Shown here in pieces: positions 31,436 to 43,400 of a DNA stretch of 64,000 nucleotides. The DNA is taken from positions 38,297 through 102,296 of the forward strand of contig WNNJ02002111.1 in assembly GCA_012934845.2 (NCBI GenBank), in the 5' to 3' direction. The notes under the pieces are model-generated. The model did not search any database. It was not told the origin of the DNA and saw only the letters and a list, made by a program, of their open reading frames with translations. The stretch is from Pomphorhynchus laevis (lineage: Eukaryota; Acanthocephala; Palaeacanthocephala; Echinorhynchida; Pomphorhynchidae). Both the position numbers and the translations under genes were made by a program. Position 1 is the first letter of the stretch. Every line of letters starts with the position of its first letter.

Positions 31436-33600
31436 TTAGCTGTGATGTCATAAGAGGAAGAAACAAGCAAAAAGGAAGAGTTATCGTGGTTTTACCAACG
31501 ACTAGGTATGTCTGCCGGATTTTGGTCCGTAGGAATCCATTGTATAGGAATTCCATGCATATCCTGTAAGAAAAGATTCCCCATAGGAACCGTTTTCGCT
31601 CTTCCTTTGAGGACTGAATGATTACATATGTGTGCACATTCCCTTCTAAACCAACAATCCCAATTTGTGTTTGGGTAGCATCCACAAAGATCTTTTTATT
31701 GCATGCTTTATGTTGTTTAGGCAAAATCAGGGGCTCCTTATCAATGAGCCACTCCAAAAACCAGGACTGTCATGGCTCGTCCTGGTAAAGGAGCTTGTGC
31801 GCAGTGGAAAAGAAAGGAAGATAGTAGTTTATCAAGCCTCTCAAACGCATTCCTTGGCGACTAGAGATAGGTGATTTTAAGATCCTCAGATACGCCACCG
31901 CCGCCCTAAAGCGAGACAACGCATCTGATGTGATCTCCACACCATCTGCCGACCAAGTGCCACCCAAGAAAGTTAATCTCTTACGGGGACGAAGAATGCT
32001 CTTCTCTAGGTTTAGAGACAGGTTTCCACTTTTGCAGAGAGCAAGAAGCTTACGCACTGCTGCCGCCAAGACAGCTTTTGAGTCATGCGAAAGGAGCATA
32101 TCATCAATATGAGTCCAAGCTTCAACCCCTTGCTTACGAGCGAAATGTGTTATGGCATTGCCAATCATTTGCGCCCAAAAGGGGCCCCAAGGTATACCGA
32201 AAGGCACGACTTTGTAATGATAGTAGTTACCATTGTATTCAAAGGCGGTTTTAAGCCAATCCGAAGGGCATAAAGGAATTTGGTAAAACATTGACTTAAA
32301 GTCAATTTTTACGTACCATTCCTTACAGACAATATGCTCTCTATCCAAGACTTGATATATGGAAGGCAGATAGAAATCTGGGGTTTTACACCCATCCCAT
32401 ATCCGCCAGTCATATATCAGTCTGTATGAGTCTTTCTTAGATATCAAGAATACTCTAGAGCAATATTGAGGTTTAGTCCTTTTGGGCAAAGGAGCTATTA
32501 TACTCTTCTTGATGTGATATCGAATGGCTTTGGTAAGTGCGTGACTTACGTTTGATTGCCAACGACGCCAACTCACCGGCATGACTTCAATTCTTACTCC
32601 ATTACGGAAGATTGAGCGTACATGCTTGGGTGCCTGACTTTGTTCCAAAAGTTGAGGTATGTCAGCCACATCAGATAACTCAGGATGATGTTGATACGAT
32701 GTAGATCGTAGTCTAACAATCTCTCCTAACAACGATCCAAGATCGATGTCTTCCAAGTCACGTTCAATGAACATTTCTTGGTGCGCAAGGACTATTGATG
32801 TTGGGTTTTGTTGACTGAATATGTCGAGATACTCGTTAACAGTCATTGAACCCTTCATCAATTGTATGAGATTCTGTTGTAGAACTGCATACACGTCCTC
32901 TCCTGATATCTTATTAACAATATCTTTTATTGGTGGCCTAAATAAATCAGGTATCACCGAGAATATTGCATGCATCATCCCAGGGTCAGTACCTGTAGAG
33001 TGATGGATCAGATTCCTGACAGTTTCAGCAGGGAAGTGAGCTATAGGGAGTTGACGTCTATAATGCTCAGTACCCCTACTGCTCTGCCGCTCGAAGGTTT
33101 CAAATGCCCAGTCAAGAAGTAAATCTTGAGCTGCCCTTCGAGATTGCGTAGGGTACATATTATGTACACTAGGCTGACGAGCCCTATATAACGCCTCTTC
33201 TTCCCAGTACTCGTAATCCAAATGGATCCTTTCCTGTGTGTCCATTACCAGGACATAGGCATAAGGATCATCATTGGCGTCCGGCAAAGTGAGCGCCGAT
33301 TCAGTAAGATGATCATCTAAGCCTGAATCCGTCCCAAGCAATGTATCAATTGCTGTTTGGAACTACTGCACCGTATATGTGAGAGGATTCGTAGATCCCA
33401 CACATAATTCCGGCTCATGCATCTGGTTTAGATGGCATGACGTAGGCCTGTCAATAGCCAGTTGTTCTAACTGGGCTATTGTTAAAAAAGTTGATGTACT
33501 TACATTTGAACTTTTGTTGCCGACTACCATTTGAACTTTTGCTGGCCATGCAGCCTGAAACGGAAAACATGTTTCAAACCATGATGCAGGCATACTAAAA
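31436..33600 (-). mobile_element. Nested retroelement fossil with RT and RNase H-like parts (DIRS-, LTR- or pararetrovirus-related)
   Basis: A 2.2-kb insertion inside LINE copy C. The minus strand encodes a long region without recognised domains, then a reverse transcriptase (YSRLIYDW-like region, VKIDFKSMFYQIPL, PFGIPWGPFWAQM, THIDDMLL, LTFLGGTWSADG) and an RNase H-like segment beginning FVDATQTQIGI. The RT style is neither LINE nor ordinary gypsy; it suggests DIRS/Ngaro-like or another LTR or pararetroviral relative. No integrase, tyrosine recombinase or terminal repeats were seen. It is incomplete and inactive, but the RT region still reads well, so it is younger than the LINE it interrupts. 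Confidence 0.65.
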
Positions 33601-34135
33601 GCTTAAGCGCCAGGTTCACGATCTCAAGGTCCGAACGAAACTGCTTAACCTCCCCAATCTCTCTGTTTCCGCCAGACAGGCTCAATGGAATGAATACTGG
33701 AGCACTAGGTATAGGTTCCAGCTAAGTAGGGATAGGACGAGCATTGCTCGTCTTAATCCTTCTCAGTCTTCCTTTTGGAAGATTTTCAAGAAGGAGAAGT
33801 TTGTTTGCTGGAAGGATAGGGCACTGGGTTGGATAGGGAATGTAGGCCTTGATAAAGTTTTGGAGGAGTCACTAGCTCTACACAACTACGGAGCAACTCA
33901 ATCACCTCAACCAATCTCGCCTTGGTGTAACTTCAGAAGTAGGGATCTATCTGTTACGGATATCCTTAACTCCTGAAGTCTTCTCCCGGGCATCTCCAAA
34001 TCCGTCGCTCCGCTTTCTTCTCGGGTCTGTCAGCTTTTGACAGCTGATCAGAAGGGGATGACGAAAACATGGAGTTCGCTCCTTAGTTCCCTCAGACTCG
34101 GAAGGATCTGCCATTTTAAAGTCTTGCATAAACAG
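33601..34135 (+). mobile_element. Jockey/I-like LINE, copy C, continuation
   Basis: The LINE resumes with NLSVSARQAQWNEYWSTRYR, SRDRTSIARLNPSQSSFWKI and ALHNYGATQSPQPISPWC, exactly the segment that follows ATILSTTY in the other copies. It stops before the RT catalytic motifs, at about 34135, where unrelated LINE sequence begins. Confidence 0.78.
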
Positions 34136-34139
34136 GCAA

Positions 34140-34370
34140 GGAAAGATAGCTCTTCAAAAGGAGGAGGCACCAAGTTTGAGGAACAACGTCCTCCTCCAGA
34201 TGCAGCCATGTAAAAAGCGGCGTATTGAGTACAATTCGTTAGAGGACATCTCGTTGATGAGTTGGAATATAGGAACCGCTAGGAACCTAGTTCAATATTC
34301 CAATTTGGATCATGGGGATGTCCTCGTTCTGCAGGGGCGCGTTCTCCACAGGTTTTAAACAGTTTAAACA
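34140..34370 (+). mobile_element. LINE endonuclease N-terminal fragment
   Basis: A 60-codon frame reads DISLMSWNIGTARNLVQYSN then LDHGDVLVLQ, the start of an APE-type endonuclease (WNxxxxRN..L......DVLxLQE). It differs from the Jockey/I-like family in this window and is cut soon after. The family is not determined. Confidence 0.55.
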
Positions 34371-34429
34371 TAAGTTTCGAAAATTACAAAATTTTCACAT
34401 ATCAAGTTGACGGTAGGTTAGAGCTCACC

Positions 34430-35500
34430 GTGGTCTCAATGACAAGCGAGCGTCTTAACGCTTGCTTGATTTTAGAAGGCTCCAGTGACGTGGGCTCTGA
34501 GGTAGCCCACGAGGCGTAGAGCTGTTGCCAGACACAATGAGCGGTCTTCCATTTTTGTACTTATCGAGGCGATCGGCAGGGCACACAGAAATGCGCCGGA
34601 CCATTGGAAATGCGCTCGACACCCCCAGGAACGCCAACGCCCAGTCGTGTTGGGAGTAGTTGGTCAACCACCTTCTCGGTTGCATATTTACAGGCCAACT
34701 TGGCCGCTAATCGACGGAATTTGTACCCAACGGCAATTAGTCTGATTCCTCTATCATTCTTCTTAAATGCTAAAAGCTTGGCCCCGCATAAAATAGATTT
34801 AATCTAAATTGCCACGTTGCCATCAAGGGCGATGCGGGTAAGCTCACAGAATGAGTTCAATAGTCTGTGCCCTGCTGCGCCACTCTAATTACTGACTAGG
34901 TCACGGATACTGCTTAGGCCGTCCGCACTCTAAGGAAGAAGGTGGATATGATCGGAGAGCCGACAAAATCGATGGTTTTGAAAAAGGCGGGCCAACTTCG
35001 CAATTCCGACGATTCGTCCCCGGTCGTGAACTGCGTTCATAAGAATTCAAACGTCGTTCGGGATGTTTGCGACGCAACACCTCGGTAGTTTGTGGGTCCG
35101 GACAAATCAACTGATCATTGTGAGCTAGCAATCGAACCGCTCCACGAACATCGCCGTCCTCCAACTGTTCAGACACCTTATTTTGAAGCTGATCGTCCAA
35201 AATAAATGCAGGTTTATTCTTTTGAGTTCTGGTTTGTGATGATAGGAGTTACATTGTACGACGTACACTCTGTTTTCAGTGATGAGCCCAGTGATGCCGA
35301 ACTACTACCCCCGGCCAATCGTGGTACACGCAAGGCCGACTTAGCAAATCCAAGAAGTTGCCTCCAAGCGGTGTCGTCTAGTAAGCGAGCATTAACTGCG
35401 CTAATTAGTTCCCAAAGTTTGTTGGCAACAGTAGGCCTTGCTGCACGTGGTATTCGCCGAACTAAGCGAAAGTTCGTGCGCAGAAGTTCGGACAACATTA
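34430..35500 (-). mobile_element. N-terminal and early RT part of a restriction-endonuclease LINE
   Basis: The minus strand reads, in order, RRIPRAARPTVANKLWELIS and TAWRQLLGFAKSALRVPR, then LEDGDVRGAVRLLAHNDQ with EVLRRKHPERR, then KKNDRGIRLIAVGYKFRRLA and LLPTRLGVGVPGGVE. This is the conserved N-terminal plus RT-entry region of the same family whose C-terminal nuclease lies at 25.13-25.73 kb. It breaks off before the catalytic YxDD box and contains several frameshifts and a stop. Confidence 0.7.
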
Positions 35501-35588
35501 TCGAAATTATGTTGCATGAATTGAAAATGACAGGATTGCTATTCGATACGGCAGCTGCATTAATTTATTGGGGAATCGAAGGTGGCTT

Positions 35589-35638
35589 ACGGCCGCGGAT
35601 AAGTTAATCCGCGGCCGTACCGGCGGACCAGTCCGCTC
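35589..35638. repeat. Two adjacent GC-rich hairpins
   Basis: ACGGCCGCGGAT (35589-35600) pairs perfectly with ATCCGCGGCCGT (35607-35618) across AAGTTA, and directly beside it GCGGAC pairs with GTCCGC. This is striking in AT-rich DNA. It sits about 100 nt upstream of the minus-strand coding start of the restriction-endonuclease LINE, so it may be a 5' UTR structure of that element. Confidence 0.6.
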
Positions 35639-36122
35639 GCAGTCGGCATGAAGTCTCTACAACATATGGATCATTGCATTCGTGTTATTAGTTTTGAACC
35701 TGTCTCGCCACTTTCTTCAGTTCTGCCGGTATCCATCGATTCGATAGTTGTCGTCGTATTAATATCAATAAATATAGGTCGAATCGGTTGCAGCAGATTT
35801 TAATTTACAAACCTTGCTAGTTCAATCCAAGCAGGAGGATGTTAATTCCTATCTGGAGTAAAATGCGAATTTAATCCAGCGGATAATATCTGCGAAAATA
35901 TACAGATCTATTTCTGAGAATACAAAAATATTTCGGAGAATACAAATATATCAAGCTCAGATGTGCGACAAAACGTTGTGTAGTGCAAAGTTGCTATATT
36001 ATATATATAAATTTTATATATATAAATTTTATATTTTAAATATATATATAATTTTATAATATATTATAATAAAATAACTTGTTATTTATTTCAAATAAAA
36101 TAAATATTATATAAATAGTTGC

Positions 36123-36128
36123 TTTATT
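36123..36128 (-). terminator. Candidate polyadenylation signal of the reductase gene
   Basis: AATAAA on the minus strand, about 45 nt past the stop codon of the reductase gene. Confidence 0.45.
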
Positions 36129-36173
36129 ATCACAAACTTTTATGTTAGAACTGCAATTTAAAAGCATTTTTGA

Positions 36174-37202
36174 TTATAGAAAATGTTTGCTCTTCGCTAA
36201 AAACGCGGCAAATGAGTGGGCATCATGATAGCAATCGGATACTGTCCCTTTTCCGTTTCTAAAGCACCATCCCATTTTTACAATTCTCTCATCGGACTCT
36301 ATTTCAGCCGGTCGTTGACCAAGGCAGTAAATAACAACATCGCAACTCAAATTTATTCCACTTTCTAATACTAAGTTTACATAATCATTTCCTGTATCGA
36401 CTTGTTTTAACTCTTCACCTAAAAGTATGTTAAAAAATGATTCATTCTTTGTAGCCATACATTTTAAAGCAAATTCATATAATCTTTTCTGTGATCGACT
36501 CGATGACGCTGGAGGTTGCACTAACAAATCAGGTTTCTTTCCAAATTCTATACTATATTTACATAACTTAAACAACTCTCTGAATTCTTTAACCGAACAA
36601 GACTGCTGCCAGATGGTTGGCTTCCGGCAGACAAATGTCACTTTTTGTAGATTTTTGAAATTAGTGGCAAATTCAAGTGGTATGTTGACATCCATGCTGC
36701 TAGCCACTTTGAATAACATTCGACCACAATCTAAGGATACATTTCCAAAACCAATAATTACTACATGTTTGCATTTGCGTACTCCTAAAACTGAATGTAA
36801 ACATCCTTTACCATTGTACAATTCGGCGAATTTTAAACCCGATAAAACATTTGTGTTTGACAAATCAGGTGAATTGCAATGCGACATAGGTAAAGAATTA
36901 GTAAGGGGTGCACCCACGGCCGCAATAACTCTATCAAAGTTATTAACAAGTTTCTTCCAATCACTGATTCGTTGATTATAATGTATTGATATTCGTTGTT
37001 TATTATCAGAAAGAAATCTATCAAATTCCGGTATAAGTCGCTTATATTCAGGACGATCAGGTGCCACTCCCCACTTAAGTAAACCAAATGGCTGCCGATC
37101 TTGTTCAAACATTGTAATTTCATGATTTCCGACTTTCAGTATTTCACGAGCCGCATAAAGCCCTGCAGGGCCCATACCAACAATGCATATTCTTAGAGAC
37201 AT
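36174..37202 (-). CDS. Ferredoxin (adrenodoxin) NADP+ reductase-like protein, compact
   Basis: Family members pass electrons from NADPH through FAD to mitochondrial ferredoxin for Fe-S cluster or steroid chemistry. Starting at ATG 37202 the 342-residue protein has the FAD-binding motif IVGMGPAGLYAAREI (about 8-20), the family signature PFGLLKWGVAPDRPEYK (about 38-54), LYNGKG near 130 and the NADP-binding motif IIGFGNVSLDCGRML (about 149-163). A C-terminal GKGTVSDCYHDAHSF replaces the usual GPTGVIATTMTDS region. Vertebrate FDXR is about 490 residues, so 100 or more residues, mostly in the C-terminal half, are absent, yet the frame is open. No presequence follows from ATG 37202. The frame stays open to 37292, and CTATTTTACAG (ending near 37218) could be an acceptor joining an upstream exon. 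It could be a divergent paralogue or a decaying copy. Confidence 0.75.
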   Translation of the reverse strand: MSLRICIVGMGPAGLYAAREILKVGNHEITMFEQDRQPFGLLKWGVAPDRPEYKRLIPEFDRFLSDNKQRISIHYNQRISDWKKLVNNFDRVIAAVGAPLTNSLPMSHCNSPDLSNTNVLSGLKFAELYNGKGCLHSVLGVRKCKHVVIIGFGNVSLDCGRMLFKVASSMDVNIPLEFATNFKNLQKVTFVCRKPTIWQQSCSVKEFRELFKLCKYSIEFGKKPDLLVQPPASSSRSQKRLYEFALKCMATKNESFFNILLGEELKQVDTGNDYVNLVLESGINLSCDVVIYCLGQRPAEIESDERIVKMGWCFRNGKGTVSDCYHDAHSFAAFLAKSKHFL

Positions 37203-37282
37203 AATATTACTCTTCGAAAGCTGTAAAATAGTTAATAAGGCTAAACAACGGATCTTAATGCAGTACTTATCTATAACGAACC

Positions 37283-37289
37283 TTTTATA
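37283..37289 (-). promoter_or_regulatory. TATA-like box upstream of the reductase gene
   Basis: TATAAAA on the minus strand, about 80 nt upstream of ATG 37202. It would suit an unspliced start. The motif is frequent in AT-rich DNA, so support is weak. Confidence 0.25.
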
Positions 37290-37490
37290 CAATTATGGAC
37301 GACGATGGCTTGTGATTTAGTGAATTTGTATTTGCTTACAATTCAAAACACTTTTAAGTGATTGTAAATTACTAAAATATTCTAAGTTCAAAATATTCAT
37401 TGACATAAAAACCAATCAGTTTCGGTAAAATCCAATACAAAAAATATGTAGTTTTATTGATTACTAAAATTATATACTGAATTTTATCAT

Positions 37491-38140
37491 ATTAAAGCAA
37501 CTTCATATAGAAATAATCAGATTATTTAATTTAGCTACATTGTACTATATATAAATTTAAAAATGAAAATATCTTAATCTTAAGAATATTTAGATAAAAA
37601 TTGTTATAATCTGCAGTAATTCTTAAAATATTTATATTATATTTAAATTATAATATACCATGCATTATCATGAACTAATTAATAAATCATATAATATTTA
37701 GTAGGATTATATTTTATAGGAAATCAGAAGGAACTGTCATGTTATCAGGTTTTAGACCCTATTTATATTTATTTATGTTGCATTTTATCTGTTATAATGA
37801 GATTATCTAGAGTAATTCATTATTCTAACCCTGAGTATTATATTTAATATCTATAAAAATTTCCCACTTAAGAGTTTAATTTATTTTTAATAATTTATTA
37901 TTAAGAACATATTCCCCAACATAAAATACGATAGAAACTTGTGGTCATTATGATGAACGACTATTTTATCAGGTTTTGGTCAAAATTCATCAGCTTAACA
38001 AATAAGTATAATAAAATACATGCTTATTATGAATTTACTACTTTTCATCCATATAAATTTTCCACTAAAGAGTTTAAATTTATTTTTAATAATATTTTAA
38101 TTATTTAAATCTAATAAATAAGATTGTAACATATTATAAT
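37491..38140 (-). mobile_element. Penelope-like fragments with terminus motifs
   Basis: The minus strand shows the RT C-terminal block (TTCATGATAATGCATGGTAT, the counterpart of GCATGAGCATTCATGCATAC), then GGTCTAAAACCTGATAACAT, a decayed terminus motif, then a second RT C-terminal scrap (about 38040-38110). The first 380 bp (37491-37870) recur almost exactly at 40101-40480. Confidence 0.6.
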
Positions 38141-38149
38141 ATATAAATA

Positions 38150-38875
38150 TTATATTATAATATAATTTATAATATATGATTATCATATAAATTTATAATA
38201 CTAATTTTCAACAACAAGTCACAAGAATTTTATTGATCGAAATTCAAAACTTCTAAGGATTGTTTCGTTTCTACCTTGTAATAAATGAGCTTATCCAGAA
38301 ATCTGTTTTAGATTTTACTTAAATTTTGCCTGAATATTCAACCTCGTTTAGATTAGGTTGCAAAAAAATATTTAAACTTCAGTTTTACAATTTGGATATT
38401 CGTTTCAAAATAGTTAGCGTAATTTGTTTTGCCAGTGCAAGCTTTATCCATATAAAATAGTCCGATTATCGAGTTGATAAACGGAAAACTTTCTTATAGT
38501 AATCTAATTTGATCGCTGCATTAACTGCATTGGTTAACCTGACGATAAAGTCATCGTTTAATATTCAATTGGCAATAAGTTGCAATACAAAGTATACAGT
38601 TGGAATACGATTCCTCGCTCAAGCTTATTCACTTATTGCTACGATGCTGCTATAAAAACCACTGTTACCAGTGCCTACCACCGCAACTAGGGTCTTTCCT
38701 ATCAGAGCCCCAACCAATAAAGTGCGCTTGGTCACCTCAATCCATTATAGATAGTTAAGTTTATTATTTTTTAATAATGAACAATTTATTAAAAATAATC
38801 ATATTAACTTAGGTTCCCGCAAATGGGCCTCAAATTGAAATTTACGATCCCAGACTGGGCAATATAATACAAAAA
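38150..38875. other. Intergenic, no gene recognised
   Basis: AT-rich DNA with no open frame or RNA gene that I can support. Confidence 0.4.
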
Positions 38876-38881
38876 AGTTTC

Positions 38882-39160
38882 TCAATGTGAAACAGTAGTT
38901 AACTCTGCCATCCGAATAGTCGCAGAGATCGTTCTTTGTGCGCTAAAGCATAATCGCCTTCGTATGTCAGAAATGCAGTTTGCGTACGATTGTTTGCTTT
39001 TGATGGCAATATATCGTGCAGCTTTTCTTAATAAGAGATCCAATTCTCTCCCAATTCCAGCAACAGTCGAAACAATGGCTGGCATGAAAATCCCATCCTC
39101 CACCAGTGAAACACGCTCGCCATTAAATATAATTCTCCCTGCAAAAGTTTTATTCTATGA
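38882..39160 (-). mobile_element. Restriction-endonuclease LINE, C-terminal fragment
   Basis: The minus strand reads RVSLVEDGIFMPAIVSTVAG, DLLLRKAARYIAIKSKQSYA and CISDIRRRLCFSAQRTISATIR, ending at a stop at 38882. It aligns by eye with the C-terminus of the element at 59.8 kb (RVIEIENGGFCPIIWATSGA ... SISWLRTKFS). Only the final part, after the nuclease core, remains. Confidence 0.5.
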
Positions 39161-39539
39161 TGCGGCCATTAATTATATAATAACATTAATGACAATTAAT
39201 TTAGCCGATCTGCCTGCCAGCTTAGCAAGTTTAGAAAAAATAATGTCATTTAAACAGTTTAGAGAGCACAATATATTAATCTAAGTCAATTAAAACAATA
39301 TGCAATGACCCTAAAATGTTCTATATCCTTTCACTCTTCAATCAATAGGTGATCCATAAAAACTCAAATATAACGCCAGAACAGCAAGTATTACTCATCT
39401 TTTCCGACTGGGGAAGCGATTATCAGATGAGACGTCCAGATAGTCAGTGACTTAGATAGTCAATCTACGCGTTCAATTGTGCTCAAAATTTCTTTCAAGC
39501 TCAAGTTTACGAGAATAGACTGCTTCCCGATCTTTGTCC

Positions 39540-40104
39540 GGAAGACAGATTGCGATTAAGGTCGCCACTCGAGAAGCGTGGAAAACGAATTTTAAACGGG
39601 AAAACCGATCTTTACAACATAAATTTTCGGGTATAATAGCGACCATTCAACAATAAACATATACTTTGTCACAAATGCTGACTCTTTCTGTTGTCCATGT
39701 ATCATCCCAATAGTAAATCAGCTTAGGCCAAATATCCAGCTCGTAAAGCAGTATGCTAATCATAATCTAGATATAATTTACACAAACTGCTTAAAATTAA
39801 TTTGTAAATTTGAGATTTGCCATTTTGCTGAACATGTCAATCAAGATATTTTAGCTTTTAAAGAAATCTGGCTCCATGGCGACATCTCTGAAAGCTAACC
39901 AAACTACAACGCTCACTCGCTGCTAAGCCCGATGGCATTCCAACTCACCTTCTCTGCGAAATTGCTCATATTATTGTTAATCCTTTATATGCAATCTTTG
40001 AATACTCCATATCACCTCAGAAACCTTCGGATTAGGTTTCCTTTATCCGACTCTTGTATAATAACAAGGGCGATCGAAGAATACTGCTAATTATCGTTCA
40101 ATTA
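39540..40104 (+). mobile_element. Older LINE (Jockey/CR1 group), 5' part, split by insertion
   Basis: The plus strand at about 39915-40100 reads KPDGIPTHLLCEIAHIIVNP, YAIFEYSISP and KGDRR followed, one frame over, by TANYRSI. This is the RT region GPDGIPxHLLxELA...IFxxSL...KKGDRxxxxNYRSISL. The copy is decayed. It stops at AATTA (40100-40104) and resumes at 43855, so the intervening 3.75 kb is a later insertion. Confidence 0.65.
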
Positions 40105-40480
40105 AAGCAACTTCATATAGAAATAATCAGATTATTTAATTTAGCTACATTGTACTATATATAAATTTAAAAATGAAAATATCTTAATCTTAAGAATATT
40201 TAGATAAAAATTGTTATAATCTGCAGTAATTCTTAAAATATTTATATTATATTTAAATTATAATATACCATGCATTATCATGAACTAATTAATAAATCAT
40301 ATAATATTTAGTAGGATTATATTTTATAGGAAATCAGAAGGAACTGTCATGTTATCAGGTTTTAGACCCTATTTATATTTATTTATGTTGCATTTTATCT
40401 GTTATAATGAGATTATCTAGAGTAATTCATTATTCTAACCCTGAGTATTATATTTAATATCTATAAAAATTTTCCACTTA
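40101..40480 (-). repeat. 380-bp duplicate of the Penelope-like fragment at 37491
   Basis: Position by position it matches 37491-37870 with a single visible difference near the end (TTTTCC for TTTCCC). The offset is 2610 bp and the orientation is the same. It is joined directly to the 5' end of the CR1-like element and shares its insertion site. Confidence 0.9.
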
Positions 40481-43400
40481 ACTCCTTATCTCCACAAGCA
40501 CGTCTGGACCACGATGTTTCCGCCTTCAGATCCATCCTCTCGTCTATTGTTCCTGCGGATAAACCATCCTTTTTCAAGGACATTTCTCCAGTCGCATTCA
40601 TCCGTCTAAACAAATCTTCTCAATCTAATCCTTCCCAGCCCCCTCTCCTAAAAATTGTTTTCAAGCATCGCTCTCACGCGTCTTCTGTCCTCTCTCAACG
40701 ATTCAAACTCATGTCATCTTCAACCACTCGAATTTTCCCCGATCGCGCCCCTTCCGAAATCGCTCAAATCTCTTCAGCCCGCATCGAAAAACGTCGTCGC
40801 GAGGAAAACGGCGAAACTTCACTCGCCATCCGAAACATAGACGGAAATTTTCAAATTGTCCACACCCGTCCAAAAATTCGATGGCGCTCCATCTCTCCTA
40901 TTAGTCTTCTCCACTAGTCTCTTTCGCCACAGCACACAGTTTTCGCCTCGTTCTCCTCAACACTAGATCTATTCTCAATAAATCCGATCTTATCCTCAAC
41001 CTATTCACCAAGCAATCCATCGATCTCTTCTGCCTCACCAAATCCTGGCACTCAGATTCCGACGACCTCTCCATTCGCCGTCTGCTCTCTGCCGGTTGCT
41101 CCCTAGTCGAATCCGCCCGCCCCCTCAGCTCATGCCCTTCTAAATCCTCTAATCATGGCGGCATCGTCGCATTCGCGCGTCACCCAGCGTCTCTTCGCAA
41201 AATCAATCCCCCTTTCAGTCCTTGTTCTTTTGAATTGCTCACTTGTCCTTATTCTAACCCGATCACTCTAGATCTCGCCATTGTATACCGTCATGGTTCA
41301 TCAGTTCCTACAGCCTTATTTTTTACCGAATTCGCTGACCTCCTTTCTCATTGTCCGTTGTCCTCAATCCCTTCACTAGTTCTAGGCGACTTCAACATCC
41401 GCCTAGACCGCCCCTCTTCCACAGATTCCATCCGCTTCATCAACATTCTATCCAACTACAATTACAAACTAATCTCCACTGCCCCCACACATATACTTGG
41501 CGGGGCACTCGACATCATCGCTGTCCCCGATCATTTTGCTGCCCACACCTCACTGTCCATCTCTGATCCTGGTCTATCCGATCACTTTCTTATCACCCTT
41601 GATCTCGCTCGCAACCACACCCCTCCTCACACACCTACAATCCTACGTCGCCCTTGGAGAAATCTTGACCTTTCCCTTCTCCGCTCTGCCTTACTCAAAT
41701 CGTCTCTATCATTACCCACAATAACATATTCATCTCCTCACGATCTCGCCTTTCTTTTCGACTCTGAACTCACATCCACTCTCGATATTCTCTTGCCCTT
41801 CAAGTCTCACCACACCGTCGCTTGCACCGTGCCCCATGGTTTGACATCCAATGCCTACTCTCAAAGCGTCGACTCCGCCATGCTTTTCGAGTATATCACC
41901 GCTCTCTCAGACGCGATTTCCGCTCGATCACTCCGTCTTTCCGTGATTCCTATCTTGCTCTTCGCCGGTCTCAACTCAACCTACTACGTACCAAATGCAA
42001 CTCCTTCTGGCAGCATAAAATAATCACTTCATTCAACTCTAAGACTCTCTGGCATACTTTTAACTCAATCCTGGCTCGTTCCTCTACGCCTTGCAACATC
42101 AATGCTAATGATTATTCGTCATTTCTCCAGACTAAAGTATCCACGCTGCTCTCTCACACCCCGGTCTCCATCCTATCCCACTCTGCCCAGTCTACTCTCA
42201 TCCTTCCCGAACTCTTTCATCTTCTCCCTGTATCACCTACAGAAGTATCATCTGTCCTCATGTCCTTGCCCAACAAAACCTCACCTGCCGATCCCCTGCC
42301 TACCCACATATTTAAATCTATATGCTCATCGATATCCCCATTTCTCACAACCTTGTTTAACTCGTCCATCCGCAGTCGTATCTTCCCTTCACACTGGAAA
42401 TCCGCAATCGTTCGTCCCCTCCTTAAGAAACAATCGCTCGACCCCTCCCTTCCTTCTAGCTATCGCCCCATTTCACTACTCCCTACTCTTTCTAAGCTCT
42501 TAGAACGCCTCATCTTAATACAAATCAACGCTTATCTCTCCTCATCCAATCTGTACCCTCCTTTCCAATCCGCTTTCCGCTCTAATCAATCGACAGAAAT
42601 CGCATGCATAAAAGTGTACAACGACTTACTCATTTCTCGAGACAAGGCTCTATATAGTGTTCTCATCTCCCTGGACCTCTCCTCCGCATTCGACATTGTC
42701 GACCACTCCGTCCTCCTTTCTCGCCTTCGTTATGATTACGGCTTTTCTTCCTCCTCCGTAGCTTGGTTCGCCTCATATCTATCCGACCGTTCCTTTCGCG
42801 TCTGTTCTAATTCATCATACTCCCCTCCCATCCCTATTTTTTGCGGAGTTCCACAAGGTTCAGTCCTAGGTCCCTGCTTTTCTCTCTTTTGCTTGGCGAT
42901 CTCTCTCCATTTATCAAACCTTACTCCTTTAACGTCATGCAATACGCCGATGACATTCTAATCTATGCTCATGCACCCGCACATCGCATACACGACATCG
43001 CCATTTCTGCCTCCAACTGTCTCTCTTCTATCTACAAGCGTCTCTCCAATCTCCATCTCGTTCTAAACGCCGAAAAGTCCAAAATAATGTGGATCCTTCC
43101 CCGTAAACCAAGCATATCTCCTCCCATTGTATCTTTTGCCTCATCGATCATCCCTGTAGTCCACAATCTCACTTTCTTAGGCTTCCATTTCGATGATCAC
43201 CTTTCCCTTAAACCCTTCGTCCGTGACAAGGTCCGCTCGTCTAACTTAATTCTTCGTGACATCCGCCGTATCCGCCCCCTTATCGACTTCTGTTCTTGTA
43301 TGTCTCTTCTTTCATCGCTTCTTTTCCCTAAAATCGATTACTGCCTTAGGCTTTTCGCCAATTCTCCAAAATCCATCATCCTACCCCTACAACGAATAAT

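Noticed and set aside
36427-36975. 182-codon plus-strand ORF
   Set aside because: It is antisense to the reductase gene, whose conserved FAD and NADP motifs are on the other strand.
38600-38760. tRNA-like or snRNA gene
   Set aside because: No A/B-box pair, anticodon arm or CCA-proximal acceptor stem could be assembled here, and I saw no convincing tRNA gene elsewhere in the window.
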